Notes: a model not told the origin generated them from the letters alone. A stretch of 64,000 nucleotides of DNA from Geosiphon pyriformis (GCA_016748015.1 JAAOMT010000258.1:159008-223007), one strand, 5' to 3'. Shown: positions 25,680 through 35,892, counted from the stretch's first letter. Program-made: numbers and translations.

Positions 25680-27357
25680 TGTATAATATATTTGTAGTCT
25701 GTTAGGAAGTCATTTTATCAAGACTGTTTGGCACTTTGTTCAGTTTTCTTTTTATTGAGCCATTTAAGACTAATATTGTCAGTTATGATGTCAAATTCTT
25801 TTCCATTTTTTAGGTATTGTTGAAAGTGTTTGAGAGCCCAAATGATTGTGGCAGTTTCTAGTTCTGTTGAGCCATATTTGAGTTTTGTTGACTTGAGTGT
25901 TTTACTAGTATAGGCAATGACTTGTTTTTGACCATTTTCATTTAATTGTAACAGAATGGCACCAAATGCTATGTGTGAAGCATCAATGGCTAGTTGAAAT
26001 CATTTGTTGAAGTCTGAGTAAGCAAGAACTGAAGCTGTTGTTAATTTTGTCTTAAGGGTGTCAAAGGTTTTTTGTTGTTTTTCAGTTCATTGATATGGCA
26101 TGTTTTTATTGGTAAGATAATTGAGTAGTTTGGCAATTTTTGAGAATTCTTTGATAAATTTTCGATAGTAAAAGGCTAATCTTACAAATCCTCATAGCTT
26201 TGTGGTATTTTTGGAAGTTTGAAAGTTTTTAACAGCATTGATTGTTTCAGAGTTTGGTTTGACTCCATCTTTGCTAACTATGTGTCCAAAAAAAATTAAG
26301 CTTGTTTTCCCAAAGTGACATTTTTCAATATTCAATTTCAATCTTGCTTTCTGTAATCATTGAAAAACTTCTCACAGATAGATAAAATGTGCTTTAAAGC
26401 TTAGTAAATATACATTAGTGTTATCAAGATAGACAACTACTGATTGCCATAAGAGTTCTTCATATACAATATCCATAAGTCGCTGAAATATTGCTGGTGT
26501 ATTACAGAGTCCAAAAAGCATAACATTGAACTCATAGTTTCCTTCTTGAGTGGTAAATGCTGTTTTGGGTCGATCTTTTGGATCTATTTTGACTTGTCAG
26601 TATCTACTTTCCAAGTCTAAAGTTGAAAAAAACTTGGCTTTTTTCAGAGCATTTAGCATGTTATCAATTCTTGAAAGAGAGTAGGCATCTCCAATTGTAA
26701 CACTATTCAGTTGTTGGTAGTTAACACAAAATCTGATTTTCCCATTTTTTTTCTTAACTAGAACTACTAATAAGGCCCAAAAACTTTTTAATGGTTGAAT
26801 CAATCCATTATTGAGCATTCTTTGAACTTCTTTCCTGATGAATTAATGGCTGGCAGATGGCATTCTGTAAGCTTGTTGATGTTTTGGTGAAGCATTTTCT
26901 GTATGAATCTAATGTTGAACAATATCAGTTTTTCCCAAATTATTGTTGTTTTTTGCAAATATATCTGCAAATTCAGCTATTAGCTGTTTCAATTGTCTTT
27001 GTTATTGGGGTTTTAAAGAACCCATGTTGATTTAAGAGAGTTTTTCTTCCAAAAGATGGTAGTTTTTAGTGGTAAAGATAATGTTTGGATTTGGAAGTAG
27101 AGTATGTCTTATAATTTCGATGAAATTAGAAACAATTTGAGAGTTTTTATCTTAAAAGATATTACTGTATATGATTCCAAACTCTAATTTGTTTAATAAG
27201 ATAATAGGGTAATTATTGGAGTTGTAGAATGTAACTTATTCTTTTAGGAATATAAATGTTTGGGATTGAGATTTCATGCTTCAAACAGACTTGTTCATTG
27301 GACTCAAAAATTTGTTGAGTAGTGATGGGTTTTGAGCAAGTGTAAATTTTGTGATGT
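25680..27357 (-). pseudogene. Reverse transcriptase-RNase H of the family-1 element
   Basis: Reads in one main frame with stops. The RT N-terminus is near 26,880 (MPSASH, EVQRMLNNGLIQP). The palm is open at 26,818-26,597 (VVLVKKKNGKIRFCVNY, FFSTLDL). The catalytic box at about 26,417-26,432 reads YLDN where gypsy RT has YLDD. The thumb reads LGHIVSKDG-like (FFGHIVSKDGVKPN). RNase H starts near 25,960 (LAIDASHIAFGAIL) and continues to about 25,700 (HFQQYLKNGKEFDIITD, HHKPGKL). Several Trp and Gln codons are stops. The first 350 bases downstream of the solo LTR hold the spacer between dUTPase and RT. Inactive copy. Confidence 0.85.
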
Positions 27358-28288
27358 TGTTACAGGTAATTCTTTGAAGTCTCAGGTCAAATATCAAACC
27401 TGTAACTTGGTGCTCAAAACTACTCATGTTGTTGATAATATTTTTAAATGGTTGGTATCTGAAGGTTTTCTAAATGAGTTTTTTGTATAATAGACAGAGA
27501 TTCAATGGTAACAGTTTATCAGTAGTTTCTTGGCACCATAGTTTTGCCAATTGCTTGCTCAACTTGATGGTTGATAATTCTCCTGGTACGATATCCTCCA
27601 TAAGTGTATACCAGTGTGGTTTCCTGACGTCAGTTCCTCCATAAGTTCTTCAAAAGTAAGTGTTGTTTAAGCAAGTTTATTCCTATGTAAGTCCTCCAAA
27701 AGTAAGTATTTTTTTGTAAGCTTTATTCCTCTGTAAGTCTTTCAAGAGTAAATTCTTTAATCAAGTTAGTAGACAACAAAGAAAATAAAAAAAGATAAAA
27801 GAGAAAATAAGAAATAAGCCAAGGCAATTTGCAAGTTAGTATTCCATCAATAGCCATGATTAAGAGCTATTGTTCCAGTATGGTTAAGTATCAATTACCA
27901 TCAACATGAAGTGTTGATAGTGGAGAATGAATTTGATATAGTGAATAATTATTTATTTGAGGATTGTGGTAACTAAGCTAAGAATTCTTGGTGTTTCTTC
28001 TTTTTTTTTTGCTTCTAATGCTACTGCTATATATACATATTTGAAATTTCTCAATTTCTCAATTCCTTGTAACAGGAATTCTGGAATTCCTGGAATCCTG
28101 CAATTCCTGATGAGAGGAATCCTGGAATTCTGGAATCCTGCAATTCCTTGTTGGAGAATCCTGAAATTCCTGGAATTTTACAATTCCTCTGAGAAGAATC
28201 TTAGAATTTCACATTTACTATGTCTACATCTGATTGGCTAATATCTACTAACTGATAATACTATATTTCCTATATTCTATAAGTAACA
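27358..28288 (-). mobile_element. Family-2 solo LTR inserted in the family-1 element
   Basis: 931 bp. Ends read TGTTACAGGTAATTC at the left and TATTCTATAAGTAACA at the right (TG..CA). It aligns, reverse-complemented, with the LTRs at 40,761-41,655 and 49,872-50,805. The 4-bp duplication ATGT is perfect (27,354-27,357 and 28,289-28,292). Removing the LTR plus one ATGT rejoins the host reading (TYDEH-side to HKIYTC-side) of the family-1 polyprotein. No internal region is present, so it is a solo LTR formed by recombination between two LTRs of a full insertion. Confidence 0.9.
28045..28210. repeat. GGAATTC/GGAATCC palindromic mini-repeat array inside the LTR
   Basis: About 165 bp of imperfect repeats with units such as GGAATTCTGGAATCCTGCAA. 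GAA and TTC triplets alternate closely (TTCTGGAA occurs twice). Related, more decayed arrays lie in the family-2 LTRs at about 40,850-40,930 and 49,945-50,075. It could be a U3 promoter/enhancer module; the GAA/TTC alternation resembles heat-shock elements, but spacing is irregular. Confidence 0.6.
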
Positions 28289-28760
28289 ATGTTCATCATA
28301 AAGTAAAATAGTAATTGATTGGAGAAGTTGAAAAATCTGGTAAAATTTATTTTGTGTATTGAGAGCTATGTTTACTGGTACTATAAATTGTCCAGTTAAA
28401 CCAAAACCTTGAGTTCTTCTTTTACTTTTTCTTAATTGTTCTCTGTTGTTCACTGATTGTAAACCCAAAATATTAATTAAGGGTAGGTAAATTGCTTGGA
28501 CAATTTTTTCAGCATGTTCAATCCTGAATGGTTTGTCTGTTTCATTTTACAACATGATGGTAATATCTCCAGTATATTTTGCATCTATGACTCCTCTTTT
28601 AACATTAATTCTTTTGCTTGTCAATGATGATCTGGATGCAATTTGAACCATTGCTCTAGGTAGAATTTCAAGAGCAATTTTGAGATTGATTTTTGTTAAG
28701 AACTTTGGTTAGAAAACCAAAGTATTTTTTTCTGGGTATCTTAAATCATATTCAGTATTA
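28289..28760 (-). pseudogene. dUTPase domain of the family-1 gypsy polyprotein
   Basis: Homologue of trimeric dUTP pyrophosphatase (dUTP to dUMP plus PPi). Motif 1 reads EYDLRYP at about 28,735-28,760. Motif 2 is ASRSSLTSKRINV at about 28,605-28,645. Motif 3 is GVIDAKYTGDI at about 28,565-28,600. Motif 4 is KIVQAIYLPL near 28,485-28,515. Motif 5 is RTQGFGLTG near 28,398-28,425, the glycine-rich C-terminal arm (family form GFGSTG). One in-frame TAA lies after motif 3. The domain sits between the linker and RT, unlike lentiviral dUTPases, which lie between RNase H and integrase. It ends just before the solo-LTR insertion at 28,288. Confidence 0.85.
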
Positions 28761-29692
28761 ATTTCGTGTACTTTTTTTGATCTGATTCCTTGGCCATAGT
28801 TGTCAAAATATTTAAGTTGTAGAGGTGGTTGATTTTCAAGAAGATAGATGGAGATAGTTGGTAGTTCTTCTATCAGTTCAGATACTCCAAATTCGATTTT
28901 TTTTTCATCATTTTCATTTGGCAGGGGAATGCTAAGAGCATAACATTCTAAACACCATTGGTCATCACAAGGCATAATATATTCTTCACATAATTGAATG
29001 TTCATTTGCTTTAATCATTGAATTTGAGCTTCTTTGGTTGAATATGTATGACTTGCAATTTGGTGGTAGGTTTTTACTTCATCTTCATAATCAAATCTAG
29101 CTAATTCCATAGTATACTCAATATATTCAGCTTTTTTCATTTGGCAGATATCTTTTTGGATGGCTCTATTGATTAATGTCATTGTTAAGTCAAAAATTAT
29201 TTCAGTATCATAAGAGTAGTAATAAAACTTATTAAGAATACTGTTGTATGCTGCATCAAATAGTGTTCCTCTTTTGAATTTTTCCGAAATTGATAGAACA
29301 TATTGACAGGTTTGATCACATACTCCTTCTCTCATTGCAACATCAATCCAGTTGTATTCTTCTGATAGCATATCTTCACATGTAAGACAAGGTGTGTTGT
29401 TCCATTTTCCACTTTTTTTTGGGGATCCAAATCGTTCTCTATGGCATGCTTTACAGAAGTAGCAGGTGTGAGTTTTATATTCTTCTTCTGAGGAAATACA
29501 GGCTCCCATAAATGAAAGCTTTTTTTTGCAATCTTTGTATTTTAGTGGGATATATAGTAGTTTTTTTTGTGATTCTGATATAGAATATCTAACTTCTTTC
29601 CATTCTCTTGATTCTTTAAAAATCTCTTGTTCTGTTTCTTCAATCCAATTGGATGTTAATCCAAGAGCCATGTAGGTTTCAGTGAGTAGCAT
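28760..29692 (-). pseudogene. Cys-rich (zinc-ribbon-like) linker between protease and dUTPase
   Basis: Open block of 225 residues at 29,692-29,015, then a second at 29,005-28,709. It contains paired cysteines: CKKK near residue 57, CYFCKAC at about 77-83, CLTCEDM about 20 residues later, then CDQTC. The next block holds LCEEYIMPC and CLECYAL. The arrangement looks like two treble-clef/zinc-ribbon modules. The same CYYC...CFIC pattern appears in family 2 at 44,710-44,830, so it is a conserved domain of these elements. Function unknown; nucleic-acid binding is a guess. Starts in the track are arbitrary because this is an internal part of the polyprotein. Confidence 0.65.
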
Positions 29693-29796
29693 TTCTTTCT
29701 CCTCTTCAAATTCAAATACTAGGGCTTTTTCTGATCATTTGTTGAAAGTATCACAAGTAGCAGGTACTATGATGTATTGTTCTTGGTATGAGATTT

Positions 29797-30324
29797 TTAG
29801 TTCTTGAGTTTCCCAGTTAAGTTTGAATTGGCCTTAAGAAGCCAATTATTTCCAACAAGAGCTTGGTATTGGAATGCATTCATAACTAGGACTTTGACTG
29901 AAATAGTAATTCTATTAATGATAAATAGGAAATTGTTAATTTCTCCTACTGGTATCTTTTTTATACTATCTGCTGTAACAATTACAGTTTGGGCTGGTCT
30001 GTCAACATTTTGATTAAGTTGTTGCATTAATTGGTATGTGATAATACTTCCAGTAGATTTACTGTCTAAAATTAATCAGATGGGTTTTCCTTCTACTGTA
30101 GCTTCAGTGTACATAGCAGTAATAGCTTTTTGCTCATTGACTACTGCATTGCTAAACAAAAATGGTGATTTATTTGCTTCAAATTCGAATAAGAATATAT
30201 CTAAAAAGTTGGCATTTTGAGCAATTTGGGCTGGTAGAATAGTATGGTTGGAAGGGTTTAATTTTGGTGCTACAGTTTCACCTTCAGAAAGTGCAGTTTT
30301 TTGAAAATTCGATTCTTTAGGCAT
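29797..30324 (-). pseudogene. Retroviral-type aspartic protease of the family-1 element
   Basis: Two open blocks in the gag frame (30,324-30,076 and 30,027-29,797), separated by a stop where the family has Arg. The active-site region reads LILDSKSTGS around 30,050-30,075; the family motif is DSG, so the Gly is Lys here. Downstream are QTVIVTADSIKK and YQALVGNNWLL, the expected flap and C-terminal segment. The frame is then lost by a 1-base deletion near 29,824, after which the linker/dUTPase continues in another frame. Would process the polyprotein; inactive in this copy. Confidence 0.8.
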
Positions 30325-30329
30325 TATAA

Positions 30330-32199
30330 GATAACTGGGTTGAGTGTGATAGTGAGTGGGTCTTTGCTAACCAGAATTTTGAGAAACCAACTAGTTATTT
30401 GAGTTGATTCTGTTGTTGTTATTCTGAAATTGATTTTAAAGTGTGAATTGGTTTTGTTGAACCAATCTTTGGGCAGATACTTGGTATTGTTGTGTAGATG
30501 GCTGTTGATACTGTTGGATTGGTAAAGGTTGTTAATAGTGCTGCTATGGAGCAAGCTGATAGTAGTTGTTCTGCTGTTGGAGTCTTGAAGAATAGTAGGC
30601 TGGTGGTGGTGGCTGGTAATAAGATTGTTGTGTTGAAAAATAATGTTGATTACCCCTGTTTTGTTGGTCTCTTTATAGCTTTCTGCAATCTTGTTTCCAA
30701 TGTTCTGGAATTCCACAATAATAACAACTTTGGTTTTGACTGTTTGATAATAATGAATAGTTGTTTTGGTTTTATCATTGTGATAACTAATACCTTTGTG
30801 GTTGTTGCTGTTGTTGTTAATTAGTGAAATAGTTCTCAACCTTTTTTGTAAGTTGGTCAATTTTTTTTTCAGCTGCTGAGCTGGTTTCTCCAATAGCAAG
30901 ATTCACAAGTTTGGTATGATTTGCTTCTTCCATTGCCATTTCATAGTTCTTTGCATATCTAATGGCTGTTGCTAAGTCTTCTGGAGCATGTAAATAAACT
31001 TTCTTGATCAATTTGTCTTTTAATTCTGCTACAAACTGATCCAAAATCTGAGCATTGAAATAATAGTCATTGGTTTCCAATTGTTGAATTCATCAAAAAA
31101 GTTTGTTAAATCTCCCAAAATAGGTCATGACAGTTTCAAATGTTTCTTGTTTGATATTGTGAAAGTGATTGTGGAGAGTGATAGAGGTGTTGTTGTCAGT
31201 AAATTGTTGTAAAAAAACATCTTTGAATGCTTGCCAGTTTTCAAATGGTTCTTCTAAGTTTTCAAACCATTCTTTTGTAGTTTTTTGGAAAAAATATGGG
31301 ATTGCTTTGAGCATTCTTGCTGCATTCCAACCATTTGCATCTTCTGTTTTTTGAACTTGGTTAAGCCATTCTTGAAGGCTGGTATTATTGTCTTTACCAG
31401 TGAATTCTGGAATCTTTGCAATATAAGCAGTTGTTATTTCTTCTTTGTTTTCTGTAATTTCTTCTTGTTTTGATTCAGTTTTTTCACTTTTCAAGTTTTC
31501 TGAATGATTACTTTTGTTTTCCTATAAGTAATCAATAATATTGGTACTTGTTGATATGAGTTCCTGCTGTTGAGTAGGATTTTTACATAACTGATAATCT
31601 TCTGGTTTAAAGAAATAGTTAAGTAGTGAATTTGGTGTTTGTGGTCGAGTAAGTAAAATTAGAAATAATGTAATAAAAAGTGGTAATTTGACATTGGTTT
31701 TTTGTTCAAGTGTTTGCAAGTGTTTGGCAGTTGTTTTTGGTATTATTGAAGTGTTTGGAGTGGTTTTTAAGTATTGTTTTACTTTTTGTTTGTCTTTGTT
31801 GCTTGTTTCTGTTTCTGATTCAAAATCAAGAGAGTATTTGGACTGTACTGAATATTTTTCTTCACAATACTCAATAATGTTAAAATTAAGTTCTTGGAAG
31901 TAGGTAGCAAGTGTTTTACTGTTCAGGTCTTCTGTTTTTAATTGTAAATAGTGCACTAAATTATTGTAGAGATTGCTTTTAACTTCTGAAATGTTGTAGT
32001 TTCCAAAAAAATAATTATTGATGCAGTTTTCAATGTATTGGTATACTGATTTCTTGACAACTTTTATTCCGTCTGGAATGTTGAATTTTTGCTTGCAGTA
32101 GGTGTAAATTAACTGATAATACTCTAGAGTTGTTGTGTCTGGTGTGGTTACCACTTTGAATTTTGTTGTTGCTGTGTTATTTCTGTGAAAGAGCACCAA
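30330..32199 (-). pseudogene. gag of the family-1 gypsy element
   Basis: Structural polyprotein. Open blocks in one frame: 32,199-31,522 (N-terminal region, helix-rich), 31,494-31,093 (core, with ARMLKAIPYFFQ, EWFENLEEPFENW and AFKDVFLQQF, the typical retrotransposon-gag capsid fold) and 31,080-30,817 (NHTKLVNLAIGE, ending in a coiled segment). A zinc knuckle CYYCGIPEHWKQDC (C-x2-C-x4-H-x4-C) lies at 30,685-30,726, followed by a Gln/Asn/Tyr-rich tail. The frame is broken by stops, mostly former Gln codons. The 30,324-30,899 open frame is an out-of-frame reading of the Gln-rich tail. The first block starts with TTG next to the PBS, so the true start codon is unclear. Confidence 0.85.
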
Positions 32200-32200
32200 A
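32183..32200 (-). promoter_or_regulatory. Primer-binding site of the family-1 element
   Basis: Directly after the 5' LTR the minus strand reads TTTGGTGCTCTTTCACAG. The TGG complements a tRNA CCA end, as in most LTR elements. The same TTTGGTGCTY motif borders family-3 LTRs, and TTTGATG borders the family-2 LTR. The tRNA is not identified. Confidence 0.65.
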
Positions 32201-33157
32201 TGTTATTGGAGGTTTTTGGTCTCTTTTCTTGAATGTTGTTAATGTTGATTTGCTGTGAATTCACGTTTCTAAGAAGTAGTTGAACCTCTAGTAACTGAAT
32301 TTATCTTCAAATTATCTCCTATAATTTGAACTGCTGGGCTTATAAGTGGAATGACCAATTCCTTGCCAGTTACTTTACATAGTTATGTTGTAGTAAATGT
32401 CAACTCTTTTCCAGGAATTGCTCATCTGGAAGCTCACTAAAAATGTGTAGTTACTTTGCTGTGAAAGTCAACTCTTTTACAGGAATCTTGTCTGTAGGCT
32501 ATCCTAAAAAAAGAAAGAAAAATAAAAAAAATATAAAAGAAGTAGAATTTATCAAAGGAAACATTTTTTATCCAGGCCTGGAGTCACTAACAGTTTACTG
32601 AAATTGGTAGCTAATCAATTTCAAAACGTTAGTTGTGTTGGGAGAATTTCAAGTGTAATAATCAAAGAATTTGTTTTTTGAATATTTAATTTTTTATTTG
32701 AAATGTATAAAAGATGATTTGTTCCAATTAAGATATCCAAGTAAGATACTATGTTAAGATATTATGAAAAAATACATTTTCTTGAAGAGAGAAGCTTTTC
32801 TTTTATACAACTTGTTGTAATACTAGTCTTTGAACTTGCACTTTTCTCTTTGCTATAATTTGGGTGAACTAAAGATATATTTTAGTAAATTACAAGTTAT
32901 TTCACTGAACTATTGATTATTTCGGCCAATTTCCATTAATTTCGGCGAATTTTGACTATGTTAAATGGTTCAGGGTATTGTGTAATTTGATTATTTTAAT
33001 TTCTAGAGTACAAATCGAATTATTGATTGAGTAATGATATCTGATAATTTGATTAAATAATAAGTGGTAATCGAAATAATAATAATATATGCTAATTAAT
33101 AATAGGAATTATGAGAGTAATTTTATGCTAATTAATAGCTAAATTCTACTGGTAATA
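32201..33157 (-). repeat. 5' LTR of the family-1 element
   Basis: 957 bp. The outer end on the plus strand reads CTACTGGTAATA, followed by the duplication CTGT; the inner end reads TGTTATTGGAGG. Nearly colinear with 21,458-22,428. Visible differences in the first 100 bases are transitions (for example TTACTGGAGA versus TTATTGGAGG). Confidence 0.93.
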
Positions 33158-33161
33158 CTGT
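33158..33161. repeat. Target-site duplication CTGT, right copy
   Basis: Partner of 21,454-21,457. Joining the flanks with one copy restores the LINE A reading frame. Confidence 0.8.
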
Positions 33162-33600
33162 CTTTAAAAATATCTGAATCCATGTAACTGGTTTCCTTGG
33201 CAAATATATTTTTCATATTTTTTACATTAAAAAAATTACTAATACTATTAGCTATGCTACCAACTTTGTTATCCTATAATACTGCAGATTTTGCATTAGA
33301 GTTCTCAATATTTATTAAACTTAAAGATCTAGCAGACAAGTCGACTATAACACTATTAGCATCAGGTTTTTTTAGCTTTTTATATAACACACTATAAGAG
33401 TAAACACTTTTTACACACTTTTTTTAGTGTTAGAACAGATTCCTAACCTGGCCAAACTAAAGCCAGAACTAACTAAAAAACAAGCTTACTGGTTTTATTA
33501 CTATAAATAAAAATGTGTTTGAAGAAACTACTAAGAAAAACAAAAAGAAAAAGAAAAAAAAAAGCTATATTTTTGATAAATCTTTTACTTTTATTGTAAC
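33158..33600 (-). pseudogene. LINE A ORF1-like region, 5' part beyond the insertion
   Basis: Minus-strand translation from about 33,410 down to 33,162 reads YKKLKKPDANSVIVDLS, then SIANSISNFFNVKNMKNI, then KETSYMDSDIF, the segment that precedes the block at 21,453 in this LINE family. One stop replaces a sense codon. The open plus-strand frame at 33,197-33,397 is just its antisense. Upstream of about 33,420 the similarity is weak, so the 5' border of the LINE is approximate. Confidence 0.75.
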
Positions 33601-33891
33601 TAAGAAATTGATAAAAGAAAGATTTTTTTTTCTTTTTATAATATTTTATTTAATTATAAATATAAAAATATAAAAAAAATTTATCAAGTTTTTAAAGCTA
33701 AAATATGTTTTTAAAGAAATAAGTTTTTTTTTTGTCTTTGTCTTTTTTTATTTGCTAAAACTACTTATTTTTATACATATTTTTTAATTTTACAAGATTG
33801 CTTTTAATTATTTGTTATTATTAGTTATTGTTTGCTATTTTTTATTATTGTTTTGTTTTTTTATATTATAACTAGTTATCTTATATTATAG
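33601..33891. other. AT-rich spacer, nothing recognised
   Basis: T-rich stretch between the LINE A 5' region and a family-3 LTR. 33,730-33,890 resembles 34,580-34,740 (both with runs like TTATTGTTTGCTATTTTT), suggesting a duplicated low-complexity segment. No gene. Confidence 0.4.
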
Positions 33892-34510
33892 TATTATAAA
33901 TAAACTTAATAGTATATAGTAATAATATTTGGTGCTCAAAATTTGGGTTTCTAAAAAGCTTTTAATAGTTTTTTTTCAGTATACTAGTTTAAAGTATCAA
34001 TGTTATTAGTCTTTGAAAGTCTTTCTAATTAATATTACCTATAAAGTTCTTTGGTTATAAGGCACAGAGAAATGGTTTTTTGGTATTGTAATTTTTTGTA
34101 TATAAACTATCTTCTCTAAACTAGTCAAGCACAGTTATTAGAGTCTAGTGGTGTTTTTTTATCCTTTTAGTAAGCTAACAAGATAATATTAATATCCAAT
34201 TCTAGAAAAAGCTTCTCTTTTTTACCAGGCTATCACAAAGTCTATTCTCAGACAATTAATTTTTCTATGTTGTCACTCTATAAGAGAGAATAAAATAAAA
34301 AAAAATAAAAATAAAAAAATTAATATCATCAATTGTTGTGATTAAAAGCAATTGGTCTAAGTCATAATAGTTTAAGGCTGTTTTATAATAAAAACATTTG
34401 GCTAGGAACAAAAATAAAAACAAGATTAATTTAGCTATAATGTATAAAATATGAGAATCATATAGACAGAAATTTCAAGTTTTGTTAATATTTTTTTTAT
34501 TTCAGTTATA
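33892..34510 (-). repeat. Second family-3 LTR, solo-like
   Basis: Aligns along its length with 14,487-15,119 in the same orientation. It contains TTTGGTGCTC near 33,930, followed by AAAATTTGGG. No PBS motif borders its left side and no internal gypsy coding is seen on either side, so it may be a solo LTR. Borders approximate. Confidence 0.55.
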
Positions 34511-34944
34511 TAAGATATAAGATATAACAAAAGATATGTAATAAATATAGGTAAAAGAAAGTTAATTTTTGTTTATCCCTCTGTTTTTTTATTTTTTACA
34601 ATTATTATTTTTTATATATTTCTCTTAATTCTACAAGATTATTTTTGATTGTTTCATTATTGCTAATTATTATTTGCTATTTTTGTTATTGTTTCATTTT
34701 TCTACATTATTATTAGTTATTTTTATTATTTTGTGTTATATTATATTATTATATTTTGTATTGTGTTATCTTGAGTTATTATGTGTTATTCTGTGTTCTT
34801 TTGTGTTATCCTAAATTATCATGTTTTTGATTATGTTTTTTTATAACTTGAATTGGTTTTTTTACTTGAGTAACAATAGCTAGTTATTTTGTGCTATTTT
34901 ATATTGTTGTATATTATTTTAAGTTATTTTAAATTATTATATAT
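34511..34944. repeat. Low-complexity T-rich region with degenerate TTTTGTGTTAT repeats
   Basis: Between about 34,710 and 34,830 the motif TTGTGTTAT (and variants TTGAGTTAT, TTCTGTGTT) recurs about every 13-20 bases. Flanking sequence is T-rich and shares words with 33,730-33,890. No coding potential. Confidence 0.5.
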
Positions 34945-35892
34945 TATTACTAGAGATTTTTGGTCTCTTTTCTTAAATGCTGTTGTTGTCAGTTTGTTGT
35001 TAGTTCATGATTATTAAAAGCTAGTAAATTTCTGATAACTGAATTTATCTTCAAATTATTTTTTATAATTTAAATTACTAAGCTTATAAGTAGAATAACC
35101 AATTCTATACCAGTTATTTTATATAGTTATGTTGTAGTAAACATAAACATTTTCCAAAAATTACTTGTCTAAAAGCTCACTAAAAATGTATAATTATTTT
35201 GTTGTAAAGGTTAACTTTTTTACAGAAATTTTATCTGTAAACTATTTTAATAATTATAATAAGAAAAATAAAATAAAATAAAAAAAATGTAAAAAAATTG
35301 GAATTTTGTTAAGAGAATTGTTTTTTGTTTAGGCCTGAAGTCACTAATAAATTACTAAAATTAGTAGCTAATTAATTTTAAAACAATAATTTGGGTTTTG
35401 GAAATTGTTAAGTATAAATATTTTAAAAATTAGTTTTTTAAAGTATATTTTATTTTTGAATTGTATTAATAAGAATAAATCTAAAATAAAATTGTATTCT
35501 CTAATAAGATATATTTTTTTAAAGAAAAAATTTTTTTTTTATATAACTTGTTGTAATACTAATTTGTGAACTTGAACTTTTTTTCTTTTTGCTATAATTT
35601 TAATAAACTAAAAATACATTTTGACAAACTACAAGTTATTTTGTTGAGCTATTAATTATTTTAATCAATTATTTATTATTTAGATAAATTTTTACAAATT
35701 TTGATAAATTTTTAAATATTACATGGTTTAGTATATTGTATAATTTAATCATTCTAATTCTATTGTACAAATTGGATTATTAATTAAATAGCAATCTTTG
35801 ATAATTTTTGATTAAATAATAAGTAATAATTCGAATAATAATAATATATGCTAATTAATAGATATTCTATTTAGATAAAGCTAACTATAACA
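34945..35892 (-). repeat. Family-1 gypsy LTR, decayed, possibly solo
   Basis: About 948 bp, starting TATTACTAGAGATTTTTGG on the plus strand. It runs colinearly with 21,458-22,428 (for example CAATTCTATACCAGTTATTTT and ATAATATATGCTAATTAATAG). The right end is rearranged near 35,860; a terminal ATAACA occurs at 35,892. Flanks are ATAT and TATA, which do not give a clear duplication. No PBS or gag next to it, so probably a solo LTR or remnant. Confidence 0.7.

Larger units (their letters stand above)
21458..33157 (-). mobile_element. Family-1 Ty3/gypsy LTR retrotransposon with dUTPase and accessory ORF
   Basis: 11.7 kb, minus strand, with LTRs at 32,201-33,157 (5') and 21,458-22,428 (3'). Both start TGTTA (or TATTA) and end TAACA when read 5'-3'. 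A 4-bp target duplication CTGT lies at 21,454-21,457 and 33,158-33,161. Internal order: PBS, gag with zinc knuckle, aspartic protease, Cys-rich linker, dUTPase, RT-RNase H, integrase, ORF3, PPT. It is interrupted by a family-2 solo LTR inside the dUTPase-RT spacer and by a LINE fragment in ORF3. LTR pairs are still closely similar, differing mainly by transitions. It is the best-preserved element of the window, yet all enzyme sites are broken. Confidence 0.93.
15125..33600 (-). mobile_element. Long LINE retrotransposon (LINE A), split by an LTR element
   Basis: A near full-length non-LTR element read right to left. Its 5' coding part is at about 33,600-33,158, then the inserted gypsy element occupies 21,458-33,157, then coding resumes at 21,453 and runs to a stop near 15,238, followed by a 3' UTR to about 15,125. 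Order of parts: ORF1-like region with RRM-like and Cys-rich segments, endonuclease, RT, RNase H, C-terminal domain. The 3' UTR (about 15,125-15,237) is recognisably shared with the LINE copies at 23,085, 37,945 and 62,060. Removing the gypsy element and one copy of its 4-bp duplication restores continuity between the two LINE parts. Confidence 0.85.

Noticed and set aside
28045-28210. CRISPR-like array
   Set aside because: No unique spacers; units are imperfect palindromic repeats inside an LTR.
27957-28241. 94-codon plus-strand ORF
   Set aside because: Lies in the solo LTR; formed by the repeat array.
30498-30824. Plus-strand ORF of 108 codons
   Set aside because: Antisense of gag.
30324-30899. 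191-codon minus-strand ORF as a separate gene
   Set aside because: Out-of-frame reading of the gag Gln-rich tail; the true frame carries the CCHC knuckle at 30,685-30,726.
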